Shown here one piece after another: positions 12,181 to 24,214 of a DNA stretch of 64,000 nt (the first letter of the stretch is position 1; every line of letters starts with the position of its first letter). The notes under the pieces were generated by a model. That model ran no database searches and was not told the DNA's origin. It saw nothing but the letters and a program-made list of their open reading frames with translations. The DNA comes from Erythroxylum novogranatense (taxonomy: Eukaryota; Streptophyta; Magnoliopsida; Malpighiales; Erythroxylaceae): contig CM057228.1 of the NCBI GenBank assembly GCA_029891385.1, positions 64,672,523 to 64,736,522 on the forward strand, read 5' to 3'. Made by a program: the position numbers and the translations under genes.

Positions 12181-12655
12181 AGTTTTCGTTTTAGGGAAGC
12201 GTTTCGACCAAAGAAATGCTTCTACTTCTTTATTCAAATTTGTAGTTGGATTGGATTTGGATAGCTCCAGAAATAAGGGAAAATCAAAACCCTGCGATTG
12301 AGGGAGAGGGAGATCTATCTATCTCAGGTGTGCGAGAATTGAGATCCGGCGAATACTCTAATCACGGTTCATATCTCTGTAGCGCACATTGAGTCTGTAC
12401 TTCTCTTTCCATTCTTTATCTTTCGCTACGAGTATTTTTCTTCTCTGTTTAGTGATTCCCTTGGATTTCTCTTTTTTCTTCTTTTGATTTATGGAATGGT
12501 CAAGATGAGCTCTGTCTGTATATTTGCCTCTTTTGATTGTTTTTGTTGGTTTTTCTTTTTTTTTTTAATGTAACATTTCCGTTTTTATTTTGGTGGCTAC
12601 AGGTCGTCTGGTGTATGCAAAGTGTGTCTAATAATAAGTATCAGAGATCACATCT
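12181..12655 (+). promoter_or_regulatory. Probable 5' UTR and promoter-proximal region of EXS gene
   Basis: Composition changes here from AT-rich spacer to mixed sequence with pyrimidine-rich tracts, as in plant 5' leaders. A T-rich stretch at 12530-12600 ending CTACAG|GTCG (acceptor at 12601-12602) looks like the end of a 5' UTR intron. The donor was not fixed, with CTCAG|GTGTGC near 12327 as one candidate. No TATA box could be assigned with confidence. Confidence 0.45.
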
Positions 12656-15600
12656 ATGTTCAGAACTCAAGTGATAGCGCCGAGCAATAGCCCACATTTG
12701 AGGAAGTCTGGTAACCGACCTGTTGTCTCTGATCTTGGTAGAACAACGTATATGATTGTGTTTTAGCTCTTCCGTGATGTGGGTGATAATTGGTTCCTTT
12801 TTATTTTATTTGTTTAGGTGTTGGTCGATGTGCTTATAGTTATGGAGAATGTGCATCCTAAATTAATACTTTGATTGTGGATCATTTTGCTTAGGTGTTA
12901 GTGACCAAGGGAATGGTGTCGAGGAAATTGTTTTGCATTCGATGGAATCAACTGACTCGAAGAGTGCAAGTACACCAATCAGTACTGCCGTCATAATGAT
13001 GCCATCTCCAATATTTTTATGGAGATTCAAGGTTCTGTTCGTAGTGATTTGCCATAGTGTTTGTTTTGTGATCAATGGATTGCTTCTACTTAACCAGAAG
13101 AAAAAAAGGCTTTTCCGATTTTTCTTGTTAACAATTTACATGTTTTCTTCACATCCTTTTTTAGAAAATAAAGGGTGACAATTCATGTAAATTGTAATCG
13201 ATTGATTAGACAATGTTGATATCCTGCTCTGCCTAGAATATGTACTTTAGTAATGTAATGGAGTATGATAAATTATATCCAAAAGTATGTCTTCTTTCAA
13301 ACTGTTGTTTGTTCTTTCAATAACCTTGAAGATCTTAACAGAGTTGTTCTTCTTCTAGGTATTGTTGTTCTTCATTTGGGGTTTCATTTGTTGCAAGGTT
13401 GGTTTATATTTATCCGTTTGGTTAAGCGATTTAAGACAACATACATGATGACAATGTGATCAATTGCAAGGCTACAATTTTCTTAGCTTGATTGTACCTT
13501 ATTAGCGTTCATGTGAAATTGCAGGTTGGGTGGGATTCAGTTATGAGAATGGATGTTGACTTGAGGGACCGTTTTCTTTATGAGGCTTTTTTGTATTACA
13601 ATCCTCTTCTTCTTGTGGTTAGTTCTTTTTTCTTAAATTTGATTGAGACTAGATGTATTACTCTATTCTTCCTTGCTTCAGATGTAAAGTGGCATCATTT
13701 TCTTTTGTTTCTCATATTGCAGACTATGACAGTCTGGCTTTGGGGAATTAATTTATGCATCTTTTCACATTCTACTATCAGTTATGCAAAGATATTTGAT
13801 CTTGATCAAAATCATCTTACACACAGAGAAATATGGAAGGTAAAGCATTTCATATCCCAAATTCATTGTACCTCTTATTTTTCTGTCTTTCATATGCCTA
13901 TATCCAGTGTTATCTTTTTAATTGCAATGCTATGGCTTGTTGGTACTCCACTTTTACTTTTTTTATTTAGTCATTTAGAGCTCATTTTGTTTTGATACTG
14001 TAATCAATATTTTGCCGAAAAAAGAATGAGTTCAAATGGAGGTATTGCTAACATGTGATGTTTGAGTACTAATATATATCTCTTAAAGGTGCTACAGCTT
14101 CAGTTTATATACCATTATTTGCATTCTGTTATGTAAATTTCGGTTTGTATTCTGTTGACGATGCTAACTTTGAAACTGTTTGATTTTTGTTGTGGAACAT
14201 GCTTTTACTGTAATCTACTTGGATGTTTGCAGATAGCTATGTGGATGACTATCATTGTCCCTACTAGCATGACATCTTACCTTTACCTTTATTCTCACGG
14301 AGAAGTATCGTTGGCTGCATCACAACCAGTGTAATAGATGCTTCTATATGTTTTTAATGATTATGGTGGCTTCATGTCACTGACTCTTTTTTTCATATAT
14401 AGTCTTGAACATTTTGTTTCTTTGACATGAATAGTTGACCAATCTTATTAAGGATTCTAGTGAAATGCTATGTTATTTACTTAATTTCATCTATTTTCAA
14501 GTTCTAAATTTCTTGATATCTGCAGTAATTTATGTTCTTGTTACTGGTACAGATTATGAATTAACGTACAAATATTATAGGGATTGTAGCTTGATTGTAT
14601 ACGTTGAGATATTATCTCCCTACCATCTTTAGGCACTCATCATGTATATACAGGATTTTAGTAAATACAAATCATGCCATTATTCGTTATATGGTATCAG
14701 AGCCATACTTGGCTATTTGAAGATTTACGTTTCTACCTAAATGCAAAATTTCAGTGTAATGTTAGTGTTCTTCCCCGTGTCATAGTTGCAAGTTCTCGGG
14801 TCACCTATTTAAGGTGATGTTTGGCTCTCATGCTAGCACCCTTGGACTCTCCAGGCATTGACTAACTCTGATTGAAAGTCTATCACTAGAGGTCCCGCTT
14901 GTGAGCCACATGTGCCACTAGAAATTCTACCATTTGTCCCAGTGTGAATGCACTTGTGATAGAGTTGTTATGCCCTGTCACCTCTCTTGGCATCACTTCT
15001 CCCTTTTAACTCGCTTGGGTATTTGATTTGCCCTCACCATTGACTACCTAGGGGCACTGTTTCATCACTGTAGCTCGATAAAAAATATTTAAAACTGAGT
15101 TTCAATATTTTTTCATCTCTATTGATGATTTTTTTTAATGAATTGACTTTATTTATTGAAAAATTGTTCTGGGTTATTTTCCTATTTAACCGCTTTTTGT
15201 GCTGAAATCAAAACACATTTAGTGTTTCTTTACATACCTTGCAAAGTCATACTGGCAAAGAATAGTTAAATGCTTAAAAATGGCTTCATTTACTGCTTCA
15301 TGTGTCGGTACATTATCTCAAAATGTTATAGCTAAAATGAAAAGATAGACATCTCTTCGAAACAGTCAGAGCACTTATGTTTCATACACATGTCCTGAAG
15401 TGTTTTTGGGCTGTTGAGTTCTATATAGTTGTATGGCATCATGTGTTCTTTGTAGTGAGATTCCTTATCACAATTTCTTTCCTACTAAACCCTTATTCCC
15501 CATTGAGTCTCTTATATTTCGAAATACATGTTTTGTCTGTGGTGTTCGTCCTCAAATCCCCAAATTAGATCCCAAATCTATAAAATGTGTCTTCTTGGGT

Positions 15601-18600
15601 TATTCTCGCCTTCAAAAAGGGTATCAATATTATTGTTCCAGTCTTAATAAATACCTTGTGTCTATTGATGTCATGTTTATGGAAAATCTTCTTTACTTGC
15701 CTATTTCTTTAGCCACTTTTAATGGTCAGGTGGAGAATTATGATTTGTTAGTATACTAAATTACCTAACAATCACCAAATGTTGCTTCTAAACCTACTAT
15801 TTTTACACCACCATCTCCACCTGTTCACCATGTCTACTCTACATGTTATTGATACATGTCAAAGACAAATTCCTTCTTTGGCATCAAGTCTTGTGGATGC
15901 TAATCTTGACATTCCAATTGCTCTTCAAAAAGGTAAACATAAGTGCATTTATCCAATTTCATCTTTTGTTTCATATGACCATTTGTCATCATCTTCATGT
16001 TTCTTTGTTGCCTCTCTTGATTTTGTATCTCTTCTTAAAACTGTTTATGAGGCCTTATCCTCATTCTAATTGGCGAGTGGCAATGATAGAGGAGATAAAT
16101 GGTCTAGATGCTAATGTACTTGGAATTTAGTGAATTTATCTATAGGGAAAAAAGCAATCAGATGTAAATAGGTATTTGCTGTTAAAGTCAATTTTGATCG
16201 CTCAATAGCTTGACTTAAAGCTCGTTTTGTTGCCAAAGGCTATGCTTAGACAGATGGTGTAGAATACTCTGATACCTTCTCTCCTATGGCTAAGTTGACA
16301 TCTGTTTGTTTATTTGTTTCTATGGTAGCTACTCATGGTTGACCTTTGCATCAATTGGACATAAAAAATTGCCTTCCTATGTGGAGAGTTATAGGAGGAA
16401 GTTTACATAGAGCAACTACCTAGGCTTCTCGTGCTTGGTTTGAAAATTTTAGTCAACCTATTGAACAAGTTTGGTCATTCAGTCTTCTAGAAGCTTTTTG
16501 GATCTAGCATTATTATTCTTGTTATGTAAGTAGACGATATTGTTATCACTAGCAATGAGGCCATGGAATCTCATCCTTGAAAATATTTCTTCCCAACCAT
16601 TTTTAGCAAAGGATTTGGGGGTTTTAAAATACTTCTTAATAGTTGAGATAACAAGGAATACAAGTGACATCTTATCTTAAAGAAAATATGTGCTTGATTT
16701 GTTATATGAAACAAGGAAATTAGGGGCTAAACCATGTAGTGCTCCTATGTTAACCTAATGTGCAACTGACAAAAGATGGAGATTTGTTTGAAGATCCTGA
16801 GAATTATAGGAGACAAGTTGGGAAATTGACTATCTTAAGTTAACTCATCTTCATATTGCTTACTCGGTTAGTATTGTGAGTCAATTTATGTCTTCTCCAA
16901 TAGCTCATCACTGGGCCGTTTCGGAGCAAATCTTGTGTTACTTGAAAGGAGCACTTGAATGAGGTATATTATATAAAAACCAAGTCATACTCGTATGAAT
17001 GGTTCTCAAATGCAAATTGGGCAGGGTCTAAGATTGATAAAAAACCTACCACAAACCATTGTGTTTTTGTTGGGGAAATTTGCTTTAATGTAAAAGTAGC
17101 AAATAGAATGTTGCATCTCACTCAAATGCAGAATTAGAATTCAGAGTTATGGCACAATCTATTTGTGAAATAATGTGGATATATCAACTTTTGTCCGCAG
17201 TTGGGCTTAAAGTCTCAATGCGAGCAAAATTATGGTACAATAACCAAGCTACTCTTCATATAGCCTCTAATCCCATTTCATGAACGAATTAAGCATATTG
17301 AAATTAATTGTCACTTTGTTTGTTGAAAGGTGCAACAAAATATATAGTCTACAAGATATGTGAAGTCTGGAAAACAACTAGAGGATTTCTATACAAAGGA
17401 TCTAAATGGGACTCGGGTTGAATATCTGTAACAAGTTGGGCATGATCAATATGGGGTAGTGTTACTATTACAAATTATGAATTACTGCACAGATATTATA
17501 GGAATCATAGCTTGATTGCAGGAAGCTTGACTGTAGGGATTGAGATATTATCTCCTTATCATCTTTAGGCAATCGTCATGTATATAAATAGAGGATTATA
17601 GTAAATACAAATAATCTCATTATTCGTTACAGTTCCTTTTCCATTTTGAATCTTTCTACTCAAGGAAGTGCAACGAAAGAGTTTTATTGTATCCTAATTT
17701 GATAGTGGACTCCACATCTTATAGATCGTTGAATAAATAAGCAATTTAGATATGTGCTGAAAAAGTTGCACCATTTAAAAGTAAAAAATCATTATATTTG
17801 TACAGCGATTTGCCAAGTAGGGATGGATTGTGAATTTGTATGGTACAAGATCTTTGTCTTACATATAACACAATAGGATCCTCTTATTAATTGCAACATA
17901 TTGTTAAAAATTTTCTTTGGATTGTGAAGCATCATGTTCCCTCTCTTTTACCTTGAAGAAACACTATGGTTTTCTGATGTTTAGAGGCTAGATTGTTACT
18001 TAGATTACAACATTACAATTATTTTTTCCTAAACTGAAAATTGTTTAATCAGTGAATTTACAATGATCTTTAAAAGCGATCAACAATTTAACTAAAAATT
18101 TGAAGAGATAAGAAATCAGTGTTAATCTCCCCCTAACTGTACATTCGAATGTTGAAATTGTCCCTCTAAAATTATAGTGGTATCATCTTTATAATACAAT
18201 AGCATCATTTCAATTTGATTTGATAATGTCAAAACCAATCTGCATAATGCCCACAGTCATAATGTTGGAATTGATCTCTAATTAAATTAATTTCATTGCA
18301 GGTTCTCTTATACGTTGGTGTTGCGATGGTTTTAATATTTCCATTTGATATCTTTTATTTGTCTTCACGTTACTACTTTTTAAGAACTCTTTGGAGGATA
18401 GTTTTCCCTCTACAGGCAAGTTCGTCTCCTTATGATATGTGGTTTACTTCTTTTCTTTTGCCACAAATCTTATAATTTTCTCACTTTTTTTATCTTTAAA
18501 GTTGATTAGGATATATATTTTAACAACTTAATTGTTTAGTTTTTGTTGAACTCAATATGTTTCTTTACTACTAAGGAACCGATACTCTTGCCAAAATTCG

Positions 18601-21600
18601 TTAAGGAATTGATACACTGGCCAAAAATTCTCTGATAAGTAGAATCCATTGTATTTCTAAACTTGTATAGAAGTTGGTCACAATGCCATAAACATTACTT
18701 TGCTGCTAGGAAAATAGAGCTATAATTTCTTTTTGTCAAACAAATTATTTGTTGAATGTAAATTAATCAACTGCATATTTGAAAAAAATACTATGGATAG
18801 TGCTGTGAAGAAAGTATCTCTAATGTGCAAAAGTTAACTTGGAAAGTCTTGTGTGTAGATTTCCTTAGCAGCCTATTGGCCATTGTAAAGATGGACTTTT
18901 ACTAGGCTGGCCACTAGATGATAGTGTAATGCCTAAATAGAAGCATATAATTTGGTATCTTGATTTTTATATATTAGATGCAATTCATATGCACTTTCCA
19001 ATTGTCTTACTGCATTTTACTCTTCTCACAGGCAATTACTTTTTCTGACTTCTTTATAGCTGATATTTTGACATCCATGGCAAAGGTATCTCAGGTTTCT
19101 AATTGTCATTTTTCGTTAAACCGTTGATTTCGAACGTAATGAACGTGGTTTATTATTTTTTCCCTTAAGCCCATCCATGACATGAATACTTTGACAAATA
19201 GTCTGCACCAAACAGTCAAGAATGTTTGATTCTAGAATTTGAGACTTATCAATTTTGGTTGATGGTACAATGTTTAACCTGGTCAACTTATCATGCTTTT
19301 GAAGACTGCTTAATGCTGAAGAATATCCAATACTCAAATGTTTCTGTAATAAAATATTAATCTATTTGGTAAAAGATATAGATCTCCCTTGTAGTTTAAG
19401 AATCCTTAAAAAAAAACTCCACAATCTTTAAAATTCTCGAAAAAAACTCCTAGTTTTTAGACTCTAGTTAAAAAATAATGATGAAACACATGCAGTATGA
19501 ATATCGGACATGGACTAATCATATGTCACTAATATGGTAGTCTAAATCAGCTCTTAAACTTGGTCCGAACCAATTGAATTCAACTTAAATTATTAATTTA
19601 AGAAAACTATAATAAAGTATTAGTTTGAGTTAAATTTAATTAGTTCAGTTCGAACTTAAGAGCTATGTTGAATCGTCATGTAAATAATATTTGATTAGTA
19701 CAAGTGTAATATTAATGATGCGTGTATTTTTTGTTATTTTTTAACCGAGGCTAAGGAAGTAGTTTTTTCTGGAGAACTGAAAACTAGAAGTTTTTTCGAG
19801 AATTTTAAAGATCAGTGAGTTGTTATTAGGTTTTTTTAACTACAAAGGAGGTTTATATCCTCTACCATTTGGATTAAATAATAATGACTGAAACATTCAT
19901 ATCAGAATTTCTATTTTAAGTTTATGGCTGGCACACTTGGAAATAGTAAACATTATACACACATTGAGAACCAAAAAATTCTTTCTTTATGGTTCCTAGA
20001 TATATAACCCCTGCTATACTTTCTCTGTCTAAGAATGTTCATTTTCCTACAGGTGTTTTCAGATTTGGAGCGTTCAGTATGTCGGATGGTGCATCGACAG
20101 GTTAATGTCCTCATCATGCTTACTTGTCCATATAATTGCTCAAGAACTGATGTTAGGCATTTTTATTCTTTTTGCCAACATAAAACTATACTTCTCCTTT
20201 TGAAAAATAGAGACCTGTTGAGGCTCATTTGGATTTGCTCAAATCTTGAATAGAAAGGAATTCAATACACGGACAAACATAATTTCCCTGAGCATGATGA
20301 TAAGATTTTGTTTCTGTAGATCTGTGTGTTACTTACCCAGCTTCACCTTGATCATCCAGAGTAATTATTGTGTTTAAATTATGCCACTTATCAGCTTTCT
20401 ATCATCTTTTTTAAGGGTTGGAGCCAGCGAATATATCAAGCCTATCTTTTTGAATAATTGCTTGGTTCTTGCAAAAAAGAGATTCTTTGGCCCAACAGGG
20501 TTTCCTGGAGACTGGAATTAATTCACTTCCATCATTCTACATTTGATTCCCCTGCCTGAGCTGATATTATAGGAGGGGGACGTTGTCGGGTGATGTTTTG
20601 TGTACATGATTATGTTTTCTGAATGGCGTTACAGTTAAGAAAACTTAATAGATCATGGACCTTGGTTTGGAGTCTATATTTTTGTTAAAGAGAAAAATGC
20701 ATTAGGTGCTGTATAAGTAGTTTGATTCCTTCATAACAATTACTTGGCACTTTGAGGTGTTGAATCTAGGATCTTACTTGTAATATGTTTTTTTGCTTTC
20801 AATGGAATAGAATGAATGGTAATTTTGCGATTTTCATTCCATATACTTCTCTTGTATTACTTATATATATTAAAAAATACTGCAGGTTGCCACAATTGCA
20901 TGGTTTGAAGCTGATTCCGTGTGTGGCGGTCACTCTGTTGCAATTCCTCTTGTTCTTGTTTTGCCCTATGCTTTCCGACTTTTTCAATGTCTTCGACAAT
21001 ATAAGGATACCAAGGAAAAAACAGCTCTTTTTAATGGTAGTCAATTGAATGTTTATCATCTTTTTACATTCACAACTTTTTCTCTTCTCACATTATCCAA
21101 GTTTGTCAGAAACATTATGAACTTATATTCAATTGTCCTTGAAGCCAAATCGATATTACTTCAAATATCATTAGTTCTGGGGTTGTAGCTGAATAGAACT
21201 GCTATACCCTATTGTTATCCAGCTTAAAGCTACAATGATTTAATGATTTTGAGTTATTTCTCTAACCAAGACAAGTCATCTTTGGCTATGTTCTTAGCGT
21301 TTGGAAATTTTCTGAGGGCCTATAATCTTTGTTCTCTTATCCAAAACTCCAAAGTTGTACTTTTGGCAAACGAGGGTGGGAAAGGATGCTAAAGTCTGGA
21401 AAATTCATGTCTTCTGTTAGAAGTCTTATGTAGAAAAAGGAAATCCTAAGTTCCAAGTCTCCTCCAGGTAGACGTACAGAATTTTAAGCATGACTTGTTA
21501 TCAGTTTTCATGATATTGGGCTCCCTACTCCTAATTGTGTTAAAACTTTTTTTTCTTTCTTAATGATCTTGTAACATTGATTCCTCAAATCTTTTCATTA

Positions 21601-23202
21601 TGGTGTTAATCACTTTAGCTTTATGAGATTCTGAGGCTACTGTTACCTGAACAATGTAGCAATTTTAATAACATCATTTGCTTATGGTTTCAGCTTTAAA
21701 ATATTCAACCGCAGTGCCAGTGATTTTTCTTTCAGCCCTTAAATATCATGTCTTCCCTGATAGGTGGGCAAGCTTCTATCGGCCACTGTGGCTTCTCTCT
21801 AGTGTTTTGAACTCACTTTATTCCTTCTATTGGGATGTGACTCGAGATTGGGACTTGAGGTATGCCAATTGCCTTCGTGCTGTTTCACAAAATAACATGA
21901 CGACTGCCGATTTGAGATTTTCTTGATTTGAAATTCTTTTCACTTTTTGGAGCTGTGGTTCTAAATTTATTTGTTGTGTAAGCTATTAAACAGGTTCCAA
22001 TCATTTCAGATTTACATGCTATGCAGCAGTTAGATTTGTTCTCCTCCATTGTTTCATTTCTGTACATGTATTTCTATGGATTTTTCTGCACCTTCAAGGC
22101 CAAAAAAGGGATGATTTACTTTTTCTTAAGTGGGAATTTCTGGTTGTGCAACTTAATCCATTGATAAATGTGTGTTCATAATGTCCACATTTCAACTTTC
22201 AGATAATTTTTTAAAGAAGATAGTTGACTTGCTGGAACTTAGTATAAATTTCAATCTATATTTGCAATTGTATGCAATTTTCATTTGCTAGGATACATAC
22301 TGCATTATTGGCAATAATGCAGTATGTATCCTAGCAAATGAAAATTGCATACAATAATGCAGTATGTATCCTAGCAAATGAAAATTGCATACAATTGCAA
22401 ATATAGATGTTTACTGCAATTTAGGTCTTATTTAATGCCATTCGTCAATCTTTGATGACAATTACTGTTGGGCTTGTGAATTAACCTGTGGTTATTTGTG
22501 TTTTCCAGTGGCTTCACTCGAATTTTCCAATTTAACAGGCCAAATCTCTTCTCATACCTCTTGTACGGAAGGAAATGGGTAAGAATTCATATTTCATGGT
22601 AGAATAAAGACAATTTGGAAATTCACATTCGTCGTTCTCAGTTCAATTTGGAATTGTTAGAAGAATTTGTACGGTTGCATTTTGATTTGCCACGAGAAAT
22701 GCGTTGCTAGAATTTAGGGTCGTAAGCTTCGCAAAAGGGCACACAGGCACTTACCAGTCTTTCACCTAGTGACCTTGTTTCTCGATTGAAGGGCATCTGT
22801 TTGACAAGGCCTTTTGTATTTATTTTCGAGTTGTTACTACAACCTATTTTACCATGCATCCAAGGCTTAAGTAAATCAACGTCCTTTTTTGACTTGTGCC
22901 ATGCCTTTCCATGTTTTGAGTATCCATCAACTTTGGAGCCGCAGGTCTACTTTTGGGTGATAGGAAGTAATCTGATTCTGCGTTGCACTTGGACATACAA
23001 GTTGTCAGCTCATCTCCGCCATAATTACCTCACTGTGTTCATGATAGCTGCCTTAGAGATATTCCGCCGCTTCCAGTGGATTTTCTTCCGTGTTGAAAAT
23101 GAATGGAACAAGATGACTTCAAAGGGAAATGTTCAGCTTCCGATGAACGAAATCATAACCGAGGCAGAGAAATTGCTTGATTCTAGCAGCCATACTGTAT
23201 AG
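12656..23202 (+). CDS. EXS-domain membrane protein (ERD1/XPR1/SYG1 family)
   Basis: Exons: 12656-12737, 12895-13067, 13525-13617, 13723-13839, 14233-14328, 18302-18415, 19032-19085, 20053-20100, 20886-21036, 21694-21859, 22509-22578, 22945-23202. They join in frame to 473 residues ending in TAG. The start ATG opens MFRTQVIAPSNSPHLRKS, a hydrophilic N-terminus with no SPX domain. Hydrophobic segments lie at about residues 70-85, 97-130, 156-178 and 188-207. EXS hallmarks follow: ITFSDFFIADILTSMAK (226-243), FSDLERSVCRMVHRQ (245-259), SFYWDVTRDWDL (near 355-366), NLILRCTWTYKLSAHLRHNY (395-420) and RRFQWIFFRVENEWNK (428-445). The layout matches the SPX-less plant EXS proteins (about 460 residues). 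EXS proteins include the phosphate exporters PHO1/XPR1. The EXS-only yeast Erd1 acts in the Golgi. The substrate here is not known. Exon 2's donor (13068) was chosen by reading frame and family length, and is the least certain junction. Confidence 0.93.
14539..14691 (+). repeat. Copia 5' LTR
   Basis: This 153-bp LTR begins TGTTACTGG and ends CGTTATA, where the right copy ends CGTTACA. It is shorter than the right LTR by about 19 bp because of an indel in the middle. Confidence 0.85.
14692..14704 (+). other. Copia tRNA-iMet primer binding site
   Basis: TGGTATCAGAGCC directly abuts the 5' LTR. It is complementary to the 3' end of initiator methionine tRNA, the usual primer of plant copia elements. 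Confidence 0.85.
15400..17440 (+). pseudogene. Copia pol remnant (integrase, RT, RNase H)
   Basis: Fragments appear in order over several frames. The integrase C-terminal part at about 15490-15700 includes LDPKSIKCVFLGYSRLQKGY, a copia hallmark. Start of RT at about 16068-16260 (NWRVAMIEEI, ARFVAKGYA). The RT middle at 16260-16700 is heavily interrupted. RNase H lies at about 16955-17440 (FSNANWAGSKIDKKPTT). Stops and frameshifts are frequent, so no product is possible. Lineage within copia was not determined. Confidence 0.8.
17460..17631 (+). repeat. Copia 3' LTR
   Basis: This 172-bp LTR starts TGTTACTATTAC and ends CGTTACA. It is preceded by a short purine-rich tract (about 17450-17458). 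Confidence 0.85.
18416..19031 (+). other. GC-AG intron (intron 6 of EXS gene)
   Basis: The exon ends CTACAG and the intron begins GCAAGT, not GT. The acceptor is CTCACAG|GCAATT. Exon 6 is exactly 38 codons and exon 7 exactly 18, both phase 0, giving FPLQ then AITFSDFF. No GT donor nearby keeps that frame. CAG|GCAAGT is the strong form expected of GC-AG introns. Confidence 0.85.
19355..19880. mobile_element. Foldback MITE in EXS intron 7
   Basis: The left half (about 19355-19610) and right half (about 19610-19880) are imperfect inverted repeats over nearly their whole length. The outermost arms match well: TTTGGTAAAAGATATAGATC on the left pairs with the complement of GGTTTATATCCTCTACCATT on the right. 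The pairs CTTTAAAATTCTCGAAAAAA and GTCCGAACC/GTTCGAAC also match. It has no coding capacity. The exact ends and target duplication were not settled (ata or taa type). The whole could fold into a hairpin of about 260 nt per arm in the pre-mRNA. Confidence 0.75.
22254..22408. repeat. 57-bp perfect inverted repeat with duplicated arm
   Basis: The left arm (22254-22310) and right arm (22352-22408) are exact reverse complements. The 41-bp spacer is itself a second copy of part of the right arm, so the right arm sequence occurs twice in tandem. It lies in intron 10 of the EXS gene, 100 nt upstream of the acceptor. It may be a template-switch product or a small foldback element. Confidence 0.9.
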
Positions 23203-23963
23203 AAGAAACAATCCTCCTGTCTGGTGAGCTTCATCCGAGTGTTCCAACCAGTAGCCTCCACATTTTTCGCAGGGAAAGTCAGTCCTTTCCAAATTTGCCA
23301 ACAATCATTTTTTTATTCTCTTTTTATTCACAGAAAAGCATAGGCGGTTGAATGATTGCAGTAGCCTAGTATACGTACACGCTTTGACACTCTGTGACAA
23401 GTACTGTAGGTTAGTGTACATGTACACGCTTTGACATTCTGTGACAATTAATTTCTTTACATCATTTTGATGAAAACCTAGATCTTGCTTTCCTCTTGCA
23501 ATGTTCAGTTTCCCATGTTGAGTTCTCAGTCCCCTTTTAGGGAAAAAGTCGTTCCACACTCGGAGCAGATGAGCACGAAAGGTTCATTACCGTTCCGATT
23601 TTTGTCATACCCAATAATGTACTTAATAGGTACCGATGCATTATTAAAAGTTTTTGTGGTGAGACCTTGTAATCGTGTTTCATGCATATCGGAACTTAAT
23701 TTACTCTCTCCTCCTTAAGGAAGTTCAGATTCTAAATAAAATTTACTAATAAAAAAATAAAGAGAAAATATTAATTCATTGTTATGTGTAATTAAATCTA
23801 AAGAGTATAGCATAAAAAAGAAATCAAGTTTGTTATTGGCATGTAAATGGCATTTGTTTGTATCTCTTGCAAAGTTCTCTTTTGCCCTCATCGTACTAGC
23901 CACAATGTTATGAATATTATATTACTATGGACTTCGAATGTGGTTATGGTATGATGCGGCATT
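23203..23963 (+). other. 3' UTR and downstream region of EXS gene
   Basis: The stop at 23200-23202 is followed by about 500 bp of mixed composition, then AT-rich DNA. A 26-bp word (GTACACGCTTTGACA and following bases) is repeated at 23375-23400 and 23422-23447, period 47. AATAAA occurs at about 23735. The true cleavage site cannot be fixed. Short open frames here have no domain. Confidence 0.5.
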
Positions 23964-24190
23964 AGTGTTGATTAATACTAGGAAATATTTTGAGTAATTT
24001 TAAAATAAAAATAGTTTTTAAATTTTATAAAATTGCAAAATATTCTTTCAATATATTGTCACTACAAGAAATAACTCGTTTGCCGACGAAAAAGTGTTGA
24101 TTAATACTAGGAAATATTTTGAGTAATTTTTAAAATAAAAAATAGTCCTTAAATTTTATAAAATTGCAAAATATTCTTTCAATATATTGT
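23964..24190. repeat. Tandem duplication across the CACTA left end
   Basis: The unit starting AGTGTTGATTAATACTAGG occurs at 23964 and again at 24093. Each unit contains about 96 bp of flanking DNA followed by a CACTA-type end: CACTACAAGAAAT at 24060 and CACAACAAGAAAT at 24191, both preceded by TGT. So the insertion border and the first 33 bp or so of the element were duplicated together. Confidence 0.85.
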
Positions 24191-24214
24191 CACAACAAGA
24201 AATTGTTCGTTTGT

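Larger units (their letters stand above)
14539..17631 (+). mobile_element. Decayed Ty1/copia retrotransposon in EXS intron 5
   Basis: Two short LTRs (14539-14691 and 17460-17631) start TGTTACT and share most of their length, including TGAGATATTATCTCC and TTTAGTAAATACAAAT-like words. The flanks are gttct (14534-14538) and gttcc (17632-17636), a 5-bp target duplication with one mismatch. A tRNA-iMet primer site follows the left LTR at once, and a purine-rich GGGG tract precedes the right LTR. The internal 2.8 kb holds only broken integrase, reverse transcriptase and RNase H sequence. No gag or protease was recognised, so it is an internally deleted, non-autonomous copy. It lies in the sense orientation of the host gene. 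Confidence 0.88.
14329..18301 (+). other. Intron 5 of EXS gene, enlarged by a copia element
   Basis: The donor is CCA|GTGTAA and the acceptor TTGCAG|GTTCTC. Both sides are phase 0 and join SQP to VLLYVG. Of 3,973 nt, 3,093 are a Ty1/copia insertion plus its target duplication, so the ancestral intron was near 0.9 kb. The splice sites are untouched. Confidence 0.85.

Noticed and set aside
13492..13995. Single 167-residue open frame as an independent gene
   Set aside because: It is two EXS exons plus a 105-nt intron that happens to have no stop in frame.
22786..23202. 138-residue gene starting at 22786
   Set aside because: It is the last EXS exon with intron 11 sequence read through upstream; the real exon starts after GCAG at 22944.
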